Part shown: positions 30,265 to 38,553 of the stretch, in pieces | Position numbering within the stretch: position 1 is the first letter of the stretch | How the letters are laid out: the number at the start of each line of letters is the position of its first letter | Assembly: GCA_034440115.1 (NCBI GenBank) | Contig: JAWXBM010000064.1 | Span: 1 to 47,229 of the forward strand | Direction: 5' to 3' | Origin: JAWXBM01 sp034440115 | GTDB lineage: Bacteria > Pseudomonadota > Gammaproteobacteria > Xanthomonadales > SZUA-36 | DNA: 47,229 bases | Program-made: the position numbers and the translations under genes | The notes under the pieces: generated by a model | The model's input: the letters and a program-made list of their open reading frames with translations, nothing else | Database searches by the model: none | Told to the model about the DNA's origin: nothing

Positions 30265-31122
30265 TCAGTATTCGCCGGTAATGGATTCGCACACAAACGT
30301 ATCCAACTCCCAGTCGGGGGCTTTCAACATCCTTCGGTAGTTTTGATAGGGCAGGTTGAAATTGTCGGGATCTATAATCTCCATGATGAAGTCCAATGCT
30401 TCGCCGTCGTCGGAGAGCTTGAACTGTTCCACCGCTGTTGCGTTGGCGCTGAGCATAATCGGTTCGCTGGTTGGAATACCGGTCATGCTCGGCAGTAAGC
30501 CGGTGGTCTCCACCACCAGCGTAGATCCCTCGTAGTGACCTACAGAATGTCCCAGGCGGGAGGACTCACCTGCAAACGGATGGCTGTTGGCATCCAGATA
30601 GATGACCCGTTCGGCGTTCCAGTATTCGTAGCGAACAATCACCCGGTCGTCGTGCTGCTCAATTTCTGTGGGCAGCGGTGCTAACGCCTGGTGGCGCAGT
30701 CCGTCGCCATCGGGTTGGCAATCCAGCGACGCTTCCTGTGAGGGGTCAAAATCCGCCTGGCTCTGGCGCGCTTTTGAGGTCAGCAGCTTTTCGTTAAACT
30801 TTTCTTGGTAGGCTTCCATTTCGACCAGCAGTTCCTTGGTGCGGCGGTTCTTGTTTTCAGGGTCCTGCAGCAACTCTTGCAGGTAATTGAACCCTCCAAG
30901 GGAGCAACCGGTTCGCGCGCAGACCAGGTCGGCGATGCGCCACCGGGGGTCATCAAATGACACCAGAACGGGCACCCAGACGCCGTTCAGGTCTGGCCGT
31001 GTGTCCTTTTCGGCAGCCACAGCGTTGTTCGCAAAAAAGCCCGGAAGTAAGACCAGCACTGTAAAGAGTCTGGCAAGAGCGACAGGGCGTTGTTGGCGCA
31101 CGAAGCAGTTTATAAATTTCAT
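30265..31122 (-). CDS. Exported protein of the DUF6152/DUF6644 neighbourhood
   Basis: 285 aa with a signal peptide (LFTVLVLLPGFFANNAVAAE). The first mature residues TRPDLNGVWVPV, the middle VIYLDANSHPFAGESSRLGH, SVGHYEGSTLVVETTGLLP, and the end FNLPYQNYRRMLKAPDWELD are of the type that recurs beside DUF6152 genes; I know no assigned function. Two Cys (CARTGC) occur near residue 68. The C-terminal strands resemble lipocalin-like beta meanders, but this is a weak impression. The gap to the DUF6152 gene is 19 nt, so they share a transcript. Confidence 0.7.
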   Translation of the reverse strand: MKFINCFVRQQRPVALARLFTVLVLLPGFFANNAVAAEKDTRPDLNGVWVPVLVSFDDPRWRIADLVCARTGCSLGGFNYLQELLQDPENKNRRTKELLVEMEAYQEKFNEKLLTSKARQSQADFDPSQEASLDCQPDGDGLRHQALAPLPTEIEQHDDRVIVRYEYWNAERVIYLDANSHPFAGESSRLGHSVGHYEGSTLVVETTGLLPSMTGIPTSEPIMLSANATAVEQFKLSDDGEALDFIMEIIDPDNFNLPYQNYRRMLKAPDWELDTFVCESITGEY

Positions 31123-31172
31123 TGGTCAGTGTCTTTGGGTTTCAATGGGTGAAAAGAGTGTAAAGAATACAA

Positions 31173-31184
31173 CGAACCGGTTCG
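31173..31184. promoter_or_regulatory. CGAACCGGTTCG palindrome upstream of the exported gene
   Basis: A perfect 12-bp palindrome 51 nt before the ATG at 31122. Central CG and AACCGGTT are reminiscent of LacI-family operators. It is short enough to be chance. Confidence 0.3.
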
Positions 31185-31243
31185 CTATTGCGATTCATTC
31201 CTTTGGGTCGCGGCAAATTAAATTTGGGGCGCCGAACGGGTAA

Positions 31244-31400
31244 AATAATTGGGGTCAGAGTAAAAACTGACATTCAATAATTGGGGTCAGAGTAAAAACT
31301 GACATTCAGGCTGGGTTTAAGCCATGTCATCAACACAGCGATGGCACTTGGTTATGACCGGAAAAGCACAATCCACCCCCCGAGTTTTTACTCTGACCCC
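31244..31400. repeat. Tandem left ends plus RAYT-tail MITE
   Basis: Two direct copies of AATAATTGGGGTCAGAGTAA, each continuing AAACTGACATTC (31244 and 31276), precede a ~100-bp interior and a right end GAGTTTTTACTCTGACCCC at 31400. The interior encodes SHVINTAMALGYDRKSTIHP on the plus strand, a RAYT C-terminal sequence shared with 38320-38418 (NHVINTSLVLGYDRKSSIHP). It splits the DUF6644 pair from the rest of its usual cluster. Confidence 0.75.
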
Positions 31401-31414
31401 AAACATCCCAGCCA

Positions 31415-31894
31415 TCATTCCAGGTAGGGAATCCAACGACCTAAGGCAATGACAGCAGTCCACAAAACCAGCGAAATCCCAGCTATCAACCTTGTGGTTG
31501 ACGATGGTGTTGCAGTTGGGTCACTCATAAGGAGTTTCCAATCAACTGAGAACTTGAACCAGATGGCATTCAACCCGGCCAGGAGTATGCCTGACATTTT
31601 CAACCGGAAAGCAAAATTGGAGTAATAACGGAATGGATCGGTGAACATAAACAGAATTCCGGTGGACAGGTTGATTACAAACCCCAACAGTGCCACCGGC
31701 ACATAGTTCAACACTGCCTGCAAGGGTATTCGTTTCGCCAGTCCCATAAATCTCAGGTCCATGACATACAGCGACCCAATCAAAAGAATCAGACCGATGA
31801 AATGAAGCGTTTCCAGCATGGGAAAAACCCACGTCGAGCTCAGAATGAACTGTGCAATTGCCGTGCCTTCCATCCATTTCAATAAACTGTCCAC
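31415..31894 (-). CDS. DUF6644 family membrane protein (second copy)
   Basis: The GTG at 31894 is chosen because TAGAGGTCGCT precedes it and the resulting 159 aa equals the paralogue upstream; a TTG at 31918 would overlap that gene. Four to five membrane helices with the DUF6644 pattern: FILSSTWVFPMLETLHFIGL, LYVMDLRFMGLAKRIPLQAV, GILFMFTDPFRYYSNFAFRL, and a final ALGRWIPYLE. The conserved His in the first helix pair and the repeated PVALxG motif suggest a cofactor-binding membrane bundle, which is speculation. Tandem duplicate of the next gene. Confidence 0.8.
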   Translation of the reverse strand: MDSLLKWMEGTAIAQFILSSTWVFPMLETLHFIGLILLIGSLYVMDLRFMGLAKRIPLQAVLNYVPVALLGFVINLSTGILFMFTDPFRYYSNFAFRLKMSGILLAGLNAIWFKFSVDWKLLMSDPTATPSSTTRLIAGISLVLWTAVIALGRWIPYLE

Positions 31895-31902
31895 AGCGAC
31901 CT

Positions 31903-32382
31903 CTAAAAATCCTTCCAATCCCAGTAGGCAATCAACCGCCCCATCACGATCACGCCCAACCAGGCCACGCTTGAAACAACTGCTATCAGTTTGGTAGACG
32001 CCCGTGGCTCTGGTGCCAGTAAATTGGCCGTGCTATCGAATATTCGCCGCGCCATCACCAGCATCAAAGTAATACCTGCCCCAAGCAAACCCATCTTGAT
32101 CCAGAAAGGTGTGCTTTGAAAAAAAGCGTCGGCATTTGAAACGAATAACATCGAACCGGAAATTACGTTGATGATTAATCCGATGAGGGCTACCCGATAC
32201 ATGGGTTTCAGTCTGTCCAGGGGGATTCCCGGTGCCAGACCAAGAACCCGGAAATTCAACATCAGCACAATTCCCGCCAAAATGGCCATACCTACTGCAT
32301 GTGAGCTCAAAACGATGGGATAACCCCAAATGGTTTCCTGCACCAGTCGAGCAACTGCAGAGTTTTCCAACCATTCAAGCAA
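31903..32382 (-). CDS. DUF6644 family membrane protein (first copy)
   Basis: 159 aa from a TTG at 32382. The same layout as its neighbour: SAVARLVQETIWGYPIVLSS, HAVGMAILAGIVLMLNFRVL, GLAPGIPLDRLKPMYRVALI, AFFQSTPFWIKMGLLG and a final VMGRLIAYWDW. The shared histidine in helix 1-2 (SSHAVG / TLHFIG) is conserved between the paralogues. The stop (TAG) overlaps the ribosome site of the downstream copy. The pair is divergent from rapA over 182 bp. Confidence 0.8.
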   Translation of the reverse strand: MLEWLENSAVARLVQETIWGYPIVLSSHAVGMAILAGIVLMLNFRVLGLAPGIPLDRLKPMYRVALIGLIINVISGSMLFVSNADAFFQSTPFWIKMGLLGAGITLMLVMARRIFDSTANLLAPEPRASTKLIAVVSSVAWLGVIVMGRLIAYWDWKDF

Positions 32383-32460
32383 TATTCTTACTCCGTTTGG
32401 GGCGCCTGATTAACGCACGGTTATCCATTCTAGTACTTCAAATACGAAAAAAGGGAAAAA

Positions 32461-32488
32461 GGGGTCGGATTGAAGCGGCCCCATAACT
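32461..32488. repeat. Diverged GGGGTC...GGCCCCATAAC repeat remnant
   Basis: GGGGTCGGATTGAAGCGGCC, then CCATAAC, in the rapA/DUF6644 promoter region resembles an eroded short repeat with both ends. Low confidence; it may be a relic of the same family. Confidence 0.35.
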
Positions 32489-32564
32489 GCATTCTTCACG
32501 AATCCTGTTTATGCATCGTGCCTGTCAGGGGATAATCCCTGTTCCTCCTGAAATTCGCCTGACA

Positions 32565-35459
32565 ATGATTGCTCTGGTTCCTGGTCAACGCTACATCTCC
32601 AATGCCGAACCCGAACTGGGGCTCGGCACCCTGATCCGAATCGAAGGGCGCAGTGTGCAGATTCTGTACGCGACGTCCGGTGTCCTGCGGCAGTATGCCG
32701 TACACAGTGCGCCGATCGTGCGTGCGGAGTTCCGTGTGGGCCAGAAGGTGATGGGCAAGGGCATCAGCCTGGTCATCGAGCGGATCGCGGATGACGACGG
32801 CCTGCTCCAGTACCACGGTGGCGGCAAGTGCCTCAGCGAAGCCGAGCTCGATGATGGCCAGGCCCTTTCGCGCGCCGATGAACGCCTGGTTTCAGGCCGC
32901 ATCGACCGTGCCGACCGTTTTGATTTCCGCATGGAGGCTCTGCTTCGCCGTGCCGACGCGCTGCGCTCTCCGGCCTGGGGCCTGGAATCTGCGCGCATCG
33001 CCCTGATTTCCCATCAGTTACGCGTCGCCGAGATCGCTTTGTCTCGCCAACCACTGCGCATCCTGCTGGCCGATGAAGTGGGTCTCGGCAAGACCATCGA
33101 GGCCGGCATGATCCTTGCCCGCCTGCTGGCCGGCGGGCGCATTGGCCGGGTGCTTGTGCTGTTGCCCGAAAGCCTGGTTTACCAGTGGTTCGTCGAACTG
33201 CTGCGTCGCTTCAACCTGCCCTTCGCGCTGTTCGACGCGGAGCGTTGCGAAGCGATCGAGACCAGCGATCCGGTGCGCAATCCGTTCCAGGACGAACAGC
33301 TCATCATCGCCAGTATCGGGTTCCTGAGCGGCTCGACAAAGCGCACGGCACAGGTGGTCGAGGCCGGTTGGGACCTTGTCATCGTCGACGAAGCCCATCA
33401 CCTGGCCTGGACTCCGGAATCGGCCAGTGTTGAATACGCCCTGGTCGAAATGCTGGCCGCCAGTACTCGCAACCTGATGTTGCTCACCGCAACCCCTGAA
33501 CAACTCGGCCGCAGCGGTCACTTCGCCCGCCTGCGCCTGCTCGATCCGGCGCGCTATCACGATCTGGCGCAATACATCAGTGAGGCCGAAGGCTATGCGG
33601 GCCTCTCAGTCATTGCCGGCAAGTTGAACGGCGGCGAGCCCTTGTCTGTCAGTGATTGCGAAGCGCTAGCGGAACTGCTCGGCGAAGATGAGCAGCTCGC
33701 CGGATTGCTCAAGAAATTGCCCGGGGAATTACATGGGGAATTACACGGGGAATTACACGGGGGCAGCCTGGATGCCGCCGCCACCGACACCTTGCTTGAT
33801 GCGCTGATCGACCGCCACGGCACCGGGCGTGTGATGTTTCGCAATCGTCGCGTCCAGGTCGGCGGCTTTCCGCGGCGCGTCCGCCAGTTGTCCTCGCTGG
33901 ATGGCAGCGAGATCGGCGATGCGCAGCGCCAGCACTTGCTCGCCGAATTCCATGCAGACCTGCAGACATCGCCGCCGGAGATCGAGCTAGCCTATGCCAA
34001 TGATCCGCGACTTGATTGGCTGCTCGATTTGCTCGACCACCATGCCTCAGAAAAGCTGCTGCTGATCTGCCGCAGCCAGGCCAAGGTGCTAGCCCTCGAG
34101 GAAATCCTGCGCACGCGCAGCGGCGTCAAGGTCGCTCGCTTCCATGAGGGCATGAGCCTGCTGCAGCGCGATCGCAATGCCGCCTATTTTGCCGACGCGG
34201 AAGGCGCCCGTCTGTTGCTCTGTTCCGAAATCGGCTCTGAAGGCCGCAATTTCCAGTTTGCCCACCATCTGATCCTGTGGGACCTACCGCTGGATCCCGA
34301 CCTGCTCGAACAGCGCATCGGCCGTCTCGATCGCATCGGCCAGAAACATGACATCGTCATCCATGCCTGCGCGGTCACCGGTACCGCCCAGCACGCCCTG
34401 TTGCGTTGGTACGATGTCGGGCTCGACGCATTCCGCAGCAGCCCATCGGATGGTCGCGAACTGCTCAAGCGCTACGGCGAGCGACTGGTGCAACTGGCCG
34501 AGCAGCATGCCCTTGGCGGGGAGGACTCGTATGCTGAGTTAGACGATCTGATTGGCGAGAGTCGCGCCACTCACGAAGAGCTGTCAGCTCTGGTCAACGC
34601 CGGCCGCGATCACCTGCTTGAGTTATCCAGCTCCAGACAGACTCATGCGGATCGACTGCGTCGAGCCCTGACCGATGCCGATGCCGATCTCAGCACCGAC
34701 GATTTCATCCTGCGGCTGTTCGAGCAGTTCGGCATCGAGAACGAGGAACAGGGCGCGCGCATCGTCGTGCTCGATCCGGAATACCTGAGCACAGACGGCT
34801 TTCCTGGGCTCAAGGACGGCGCACAGCAGATCACCTTCGATCGCGTCACCGCGCTGACCCGCGAAGACCTGCCCTTGCTGCGTCTCGATCATCCGATGGT
34901 CAGCGGCGCGATCGACCTGCTGCTCGAGGGTGAACACGGCAATGCATCGTTGCTGGTGGATGAGAGCCTGCCACCCCGTTCGGCGCTGCTTGAGTGCCTC
35001 TACGTGCTCACCTGCATAGCCGACCGTGAACTCGGCGTCGACCGCTACCTGCCGCCCCTGCCACTGCGCATCGTTGTCGATACGCGCCTGCTCCCACGCC
35101 ACGATTACCAACCCAGCGCCGAGTGCGTGCGCCGGTCCGCCGAGCGCTCCATCGAATATTCGCGCTATTGCAAGCTGCTGACCAAGCTGGTCAAACCAAT
35201 GCTTGCACACGCCGAGACACTGGCGCGTGAGCGCGCGCAAGTTGAGATCGGCCGGGCGCTCACCGACATCGGGCGCGAACTCGGCGACGAGCACGCGCGC
35301 CTGGTCGCCCTTGCACGCGTCAACCCAAACGTGCGCGACGAGGAAATCAAGGCGATCAACGCCGAACTTGAAGCACTGCGCAGCGCGATTCCACAAGCCG
35401 CGCCACGCCTCGACGCAGTACGCTTCATCTGTGGTGCGGATTTCCTCGATCTGGCGTGA
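32565..35459 (+). CDS. rapA: RNA polymerase-associated SWI2/SNF2 ATPase RapA
   Basis: The ATG at 32565 gives 964 aa, close to E. coli RapA (968). The N-terminal Tudor-like region (VPGQRYISNAEPELGLGTLI) is followed by the SNF2 motor: LLADEVGLGKTIEAGMILA (Walker A), LVIVDEAHHLAW (DEAH), LLTATPEQLG, then ICRSQAKVLALEE, CSEIGSEGRNFQFAHHL and EQRIGRLDRIGQ. The C-terminal RapA-specific domain follows, ending RLDAVRFICGADF. RapA recycles stalled RNA polymerase after termination. One oddity: three 12-bp tandem repeats at 33723-33758 insert GELH units between motor lobes. The stop is 22 nt before the RAYT A start. Confidence 0.95.
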   Translation: MIALVPGQRYISNAEPELGLGTLIRIEGRSVQILYATSGVLRQYAVHSAPIVRAEFRVGQKVMGKGISLVIERIADDDGLLQYHGGGKCLSEAELDDGQALSRADERLVSGRIDRADRFDFRMEALLRRADALRSPAWGLESARIALISHQLRVAEIALSRQPLRILLADEVGLGKTIEAGMILARLLAGGRIGRVLVLLPESLVYQWFVELLRRFNLPFALFDAERCEAIETSDPVRNPFQDEQLIIASIGFLSGSTKRTAQVVEAGWDLVIVDEAHHLAWTPESASVEYALVEMLAASTRNLMLLTATPEQLGRSGHFARLRLLDPARYHDLAQYISEAEGYAGLSVIAGKLNGGEPLSVSDCEALAELLGEDEQLAGLLKKLPGELHGELHGELHGGSLDAAATDTLLDALIDRHGTGRVMFRNRRVQVGGFPRRVRQLSSLDGSEIGDAQRQHLLAEFHADLQTSPPEIELAYANDPRLDWLLDLLDHHASEKLLLICRSQAKVLALEEILRTRSGVKVARFHEGMSLLQRDRNAAYFADAEGARLLLCSEIGSEGRNFQFAHHLILWDLPLDPDLLEQRIGRLDRIGQKHDIVIHACAVTGTAQHALLRWYDVGLDAFRSSPSDGRELLKRYGERLVQLAEQHALGGEDSYAELDDLIGESRATHEELSALVNAGRDHLLELSSSRQTHADRLRRALTDADADLSTDDFILRLFEQFGIENEEQGARIVVLDPEYLSTDGFPGLKDGAQQITFDRVTALTREDLPLLRLDHPMVSGAIDLLLEGEHGNASLLVDESLPPRSALLECLYVLTCIADRELGVDRYLPPLPLRIVVDTRLLPRHDYQPSAECVRRSAERSIEYSRYCKLLTKLVKPMLAHAETLARERAQVEIGRALTDIGRELGDEHARLVALARVNPNVRDEEIKAINAELEALRSAIPQAAPRLDAVRFICGADFLDLA

Positions 35460-35481
35460 GCAGAGTTTTGGGAGTTGTCTC

Positions 35482-36192
35482 ATGCCGCGACGAAATCGTG
35501 ATTGTCCTCCGGGGCTTGCCGTACATATCATCCAACGGGGAAACAATCGGCAGATCTGTTTCGCGGAAGAAGCTGATATCAAAGCCTGCGCCAATTGGCT
35601 ACGTGAAGGTGCCGACCAGTATTCCATCGCCATACACGCGTGGGTAATCATGACCAACCACGTGCACCTGTTGCTGACACCGTCTGAACGCGCCAGCGTT
35701 TCCAGTTGTATGCAGTATCTGGGAAGACATTATGTACGGTACTTCAACTATCGATACCAGCGAACAGGCACACTATTCGAGGGCAGGTTCAAATCCTGCC
35801 TGGTGCAAAACCAGAGCTACCTTCTGGCATGCCAGCGATATATCGAACTGAATCCGGTACGGGCTGGAATGGTGGGCGATCCAGCACATTATCTCTGGTC
35901 GAGCTATCGCGCCCACGCATTAGGGCATCAGCCTCAGATGTGGAAACCGCACCTGGAGTATCTTGCCCTGGGGCCAACCACAGGTTCGCGGCAGGCGGCT
36001 TACCGGAATCTCTTCAAAGATCAAATGGACAACAACCTGATCACGGACATCCGCCACGCCATCAAGACAGGACTGGTGCTCGGAAATGATCGATTCCGGT
36101 CAGAAGCAGAACAACTCACCGGCCAACGGCAGCATCACCTCAAGCGCGGCCCAAAACCCAAACCCAAATCCCCCGCAGAGTTTTTACTCTGA
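35482..36192 (+). CDS. RAYT (REP-associated tyrosine transposase) A
   Basis: The ATG at 35482, with GGGAG 8 nt upstream, gives 236 aa. It is a Y1 HUH transposase of the TnpA_REP type: HIIQRGNNRQICF at the start, HUH in WVIMTNHVHLLLT (H60, H62), LFEGRFKS, and the nucleophile Y120 in CQRYIELNPVRAG. The C-terminal basic part (KRGPKPKPKSPAEFLL) ends with a TGA that lies inside the terminal repeat TTTTTACTCTGACCCC. The element begins only 22 nt after the rapA stop and shows no full left repeat, so the 5' boundary is unclear. Related C-terminal fragments of this gene are found at many sites in the window, so it or a close relative was active here. Confidence 0.92.
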   Translation: MPRRNRDCPPGLAVHIIQRGNNRQICFAEEADIKACANWLREGADQYSIAIHAWVIMTNHVHLLLTPSERASVSSCMQYLGRHYVRYFNYRYQRTGTLFEGRFKSCLVQNQSYLLACQRYIELNPVRAGMVGDPAHYLWSSYRAHALGHQPQMWKPHLEYLALGPTTGSRQAAYRNLFKDQMDNNLITDIRHAIKTGLVLGNDRFRSEAEQLTGQRQHHLKRGPKPKPKSPAEFLL

Positions 36193-36222
36193 CCCCAAAT
36201 ATTTCACCCCAAATATTTGGTT
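36193..36222. repeat. RAYT A right end with duplicated motif
   Basis: CCCCAAATATTTCACCCCAA, then ATATTTGG, follows the RAYT A stop: the terminal CCCCAAATATT is duplicated once. The final AAATATTTGG is adjacent to the lytic transglycosylase stop at 36227. Confidence 0.6.
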
Positions 36223-36226
36223 TTCC

Positions 36227-38104
36227 TCAGCCGGCGAGGCAGCGCTTGACCGCCGACGGGCCCTCGCTCTGGATCGCCTGGTACTTGATCCAGAAAGCGC
36301 GGTCGATTTTCTTCAGCGAGGCGGATGTATCTGGGTTGCGATAACGTTTCAGATGGCGCGGGCCACCGTTGTATATCGCATAGGTCGCGCGCGCCAGGTT
36401 GTCGGGGCCACCCTCGGCCTGATCCTCTCCCTTGCGGATCGCGTAATCCACCAGGTAGTGGACCAGGATCTCGTTGCCCGCACGGGCGTTGTAGCCGACG
36501 TCACCCAATAACTGGTCAATGTCGTAGATCCCGCGCCAGACGTGCATATTCACCTGCATCAGGCCCACGGAACCGGCGGATGAGCGGATTGTTTCCAGAC
36601 CCTCCTCGCCCTCGACGTATTGCCGCCAACACGACTCCTGCCACGCGGTCGCCCGCAGCAGCGTGTCGTACTGGTCCAGGTGTTCGTCCGGCACCTTGCC
36701 CCGGTCGCGTTCGGCGGTGGCGATCGCTCTGAGCAGAAGCTCCATGGTTTCCAGGTAATCATCGACGTCCCGTCGGCGCGGCGCCCAGCTATTCAGGCGC
36801 TGCACCAGTTGCGGATCGAGCAGGGCGGCGTGGGCATCGGGCACCAGCCAGGACAGCCACGCGAACGTCGCAGACGGGCCCACGGTTCCGGCTTCGAAAT
36901 CCGGGTCGAAGCCGAACAGTTCGCGCAGTTCCGGGTCCAGCGCGGTATTGTACCGCAGGTGGTAGTCGGTCACCCCGGGAACCAGGACGCGGGCCATCTG
37001 GCGCAGCGAATCCTGGTCGAGCCGAAACCCGATGTGCGGCGCCAGCCGGTCCATGGCCGTGAGGGCGTCGCCCGCGCTCAGGAAAGTCGCGAACGGCAAG
37101 GCCTGGCTGCCAGGCAGGCCGGCCTGGAGATCCCGCACCACCGGAGCCAGGCGGGTCCAGGTCTTCAGGAACAGTTCGCGGACCGGGTCGCGCTCCCGTT
37201 CGTCGCGTGCCAGGGCATCGCGCAGGTCGTAACGGGCTTTCAGCAGGGTTTCGGCCAGCGCGGCGGTGAGCGCCGGTCCCGCCCCGGACGCGGCGGTCAC
37301 CGTCAGGGTCTTGATCAGCCAGGTGGCGAAGCCGTCCCAGGCCTGCCAGGCCGTGTCCCACTCGGCCAGTTCCGCCTCGCTGAGCGACGCCTGCAGACTG
37401 GGTTCCCGTGACGGCGGTGGATCATCAGCCTCGAATGCCAGCGTGACCCGAAAGCGGTCTTCGTCCGGTTGCACCGCAGCCAACCGAATCGGCGGGAAAA
37501 CCAGCGGCGCAGCCGCCTCATCCGCGCCGGGCGGAGACACCGAAAGCGAATCGAGCACTTCCTGAATACCGTCCCGGACCGGGCTCAGGTCGACGTGCAC
37601 GGTGTCCAGCCGGGGGTGTAGGTAATCCAGGATCCAGTCATGCACGAATGGAGGCAGGACGTTATTGCCATCGCCGGTGCTCAGCAACCTGGAGTCGGTC
37701 ACGTGGAAACGAACCGAACTTCCGTCCGGATCAACATCAGCGCGCTGCAGAACCTCGATGATCCCGCTCCAGTCGCGGGCGAAGCGGCAACTGCTGCCTA
37801 TTGGTGTCCCGGCCCGGGCGCGCATGACCGTCTGCAATCGCACTCGGTCTGTGCTGCCGGAAACCTCGGGGTTGGCCAGGATCAGATGGTTACAGCCGGT
37901 GGCGTCGGAGAACACCGTCGCGGTGCCGTCCGGGCCGTTGAACACCTGCTCCTCCAGCGCGTGTTTCACAATGCCGTAATCCAGCGGTACCGGGATTTCC
38001 ACAGTGGTAGCCCCAGCGTCGGCCGACGCAAGGGCGCCCAAGGCGAGCAGCCAGGCGGCCGGTCTGCTGGCGCGGTGGCGTCGATGTGCTTGTGCTTCTG
38101 TCAT
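36227..38104 (-). CDS. Exported lytic transglycosylase-like (SLT) protein
   Basis: The ATG at 38104 gives 625 aa; an ATG at 38149 adds 15. A signal peptide (PAAWLLALGALASADAGAT) is followed by about 450 residues without a family I recognise (a long acidic, helical region; LDPELRELFGFDPDFEAG). The last 150 residues form an SLT goose-lysozyme-type domain: LRATAWQESCWRQYVEG with the catalytic Glu, SSAGSVGLMQVNMHVWRGIY, NARAGNEILVHYLVDYAIRK and ATYAIYNGGPRHLKRY. It should cleave peptidoglycan with 1,6-anhydro-muropeptide release. The stop lies immediately after RAYT A repeats. No operon partner is visible. Confidence 0.82.
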   Translation of the reverse strand: MTEAQAHRRHRASRPAAWLLALGALASADAGATTVEIPVPLDYGIVKHALEEQVFNGPDGTATVFSDATGCNHLILANPEVSGSTDRVRLQTVMRARAGTPIGSSCRFARDWSGIIEVLQRADVDPDGSSVRFHVTDSRLLSTGDGNNVLPPFVHDWILDYLHPRLDTVHVDLSPVRDGIQEVLDSLSVSPPGADEAAAPLVFPPIRLAAVQPDEDRFRVTLAFEADDPPPSREPSLQASLSEAELAEWDTAWQAWDGFATWLIKTLTVTAASGAGPALTAALAETLLKARYDLRDALARDERERDPVRELFLKTWTRLAPVVRDLQAGLPGSQALPFATFLSAGDALTAMDRLAPHIGFRLDQDSLRQMARVLVPGVTDYHLRYNTALDPELRELFGFDPDFEAGTVGPSATFAWLSWLVPDAHAALLDPQLVQRLNSWAPRRRDVDDYLETMELLLRAIATAERDRGKVPDEHLDQYDTLLRATAWQESCWRQYVEGEEGLETIRSSAGSVGLMQVNMHVWRGIYDIDQLLGDVGYNARAGNEILVHYLVDYAIRKGEDQAEGGPDNLARATYAIYNGGPRHLKRYRNPDTSASLKKIDRAFWIKYQAIQSEGPSAVKRCLAG

Positions 38105-38540
38105 GATGAATTCCGGCTCCACGGGCGCGGCGATTCGGCTGGAATCCACTGACCGTTTACACGGCCCAAGGTTCCGGCGGGGCGCCTGTCGCTCTATTGT
38201 GGCGCGTTTGTCACTCCAGGGCCAATGCGTGTTGTCGGAATAATTGGGGTCAGAATAATTGGGGTCAGAATAATTGGGGTCAGAGGAATAATTGAAATAA
38301 TTGGGTCAGAGTAAAAACTGACTTTCGGGCGAGGTGTAAACCACGTCATCAACACATCGCTGGTACTCGGTTATGACCGAAAAAGCTCAATTCACCCCCG
38401 AGTTTTTACATTGACCCCAAATATTCTTGCGAAAGTCAGACACTGCGCCAATACCGGGCTGGTACTCGGTACCGAAACTTTCCGGGAGCAAGTCAACAAA
38501 CTCCGCAACTGAGACCCCACCGCCGCTTTACTCTGTCCCT
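38105..38540. other. Repeat-filled spacer between SLT gene and glycosyltransferase operon
   Basis: Apart from about 130 nt next to the SLT start (its promoter), the spacer consists of two repeat units described separately (38239-38418 and 38431-38553). No gene is supported here. Confidence 0.6.
38239..38418. repeat. Tandem left ends plus RAYT-tail MITE
   Basis: Three direct 16-bp copies of AATAATTGGGGTCAGA (from 38239) and a partial fourth (ATAATTGGGTCAGAGTAAAA) precede an interior that encodes NHVINTSLVLGYDRKSSIHP, then RVFTL, on the plus strand. The right end is GAGTTTTTACATTGACCCC with one C-to-A change. It matches 31244-31400. Confidence 0.75.
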
Positions 38541-38553
38541 TTACTCTGACCCC
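38431..38553 (+). repeat. RAYT-tail repeat, ACTCTGTCCCTTTACTCTGACCCC type
   Basis: The plus strand encodes HCANTGLVLGTETFREQVNK, LRN, then a stop, followed by CCGCTTTACTCTGTCCCTTT and ACTCTGACCCC. This is the best-preserved tail of a third RAYT subfamily whose intact gene is not in the window. The minus-strand glycosyltransferase gene uses the repeat for its last codons and stop. Confidence 0.75.

Noticed and set aside
34623..35657. 344-codon minus-strand frame
   Set aside because: It is the antisense of the rapA 3' end and the RAYT A start; the rapA frame has unmistakable homology.
35787..35812. tRNA T-arm-like sequence GGCAGGTTCAAATCCTGCC
   Set aside because: It encodes the conserved EGRFKSC motif of the RAYT A transposase; no acceptor stem, D-arm or anticodon arm surrounds it.
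36620..37411. 263-codon plus-strand frame
   Set aside because: It is an antisense shadow of the SLT gene in GC-rich DNA.
38239..38310. Regular short direct repeats as a possible CRISPR
   Set aside because: The 16-bp units are head to tail without spacers and are terminal motifs of the RAYT repeat family; no cas genes are present.
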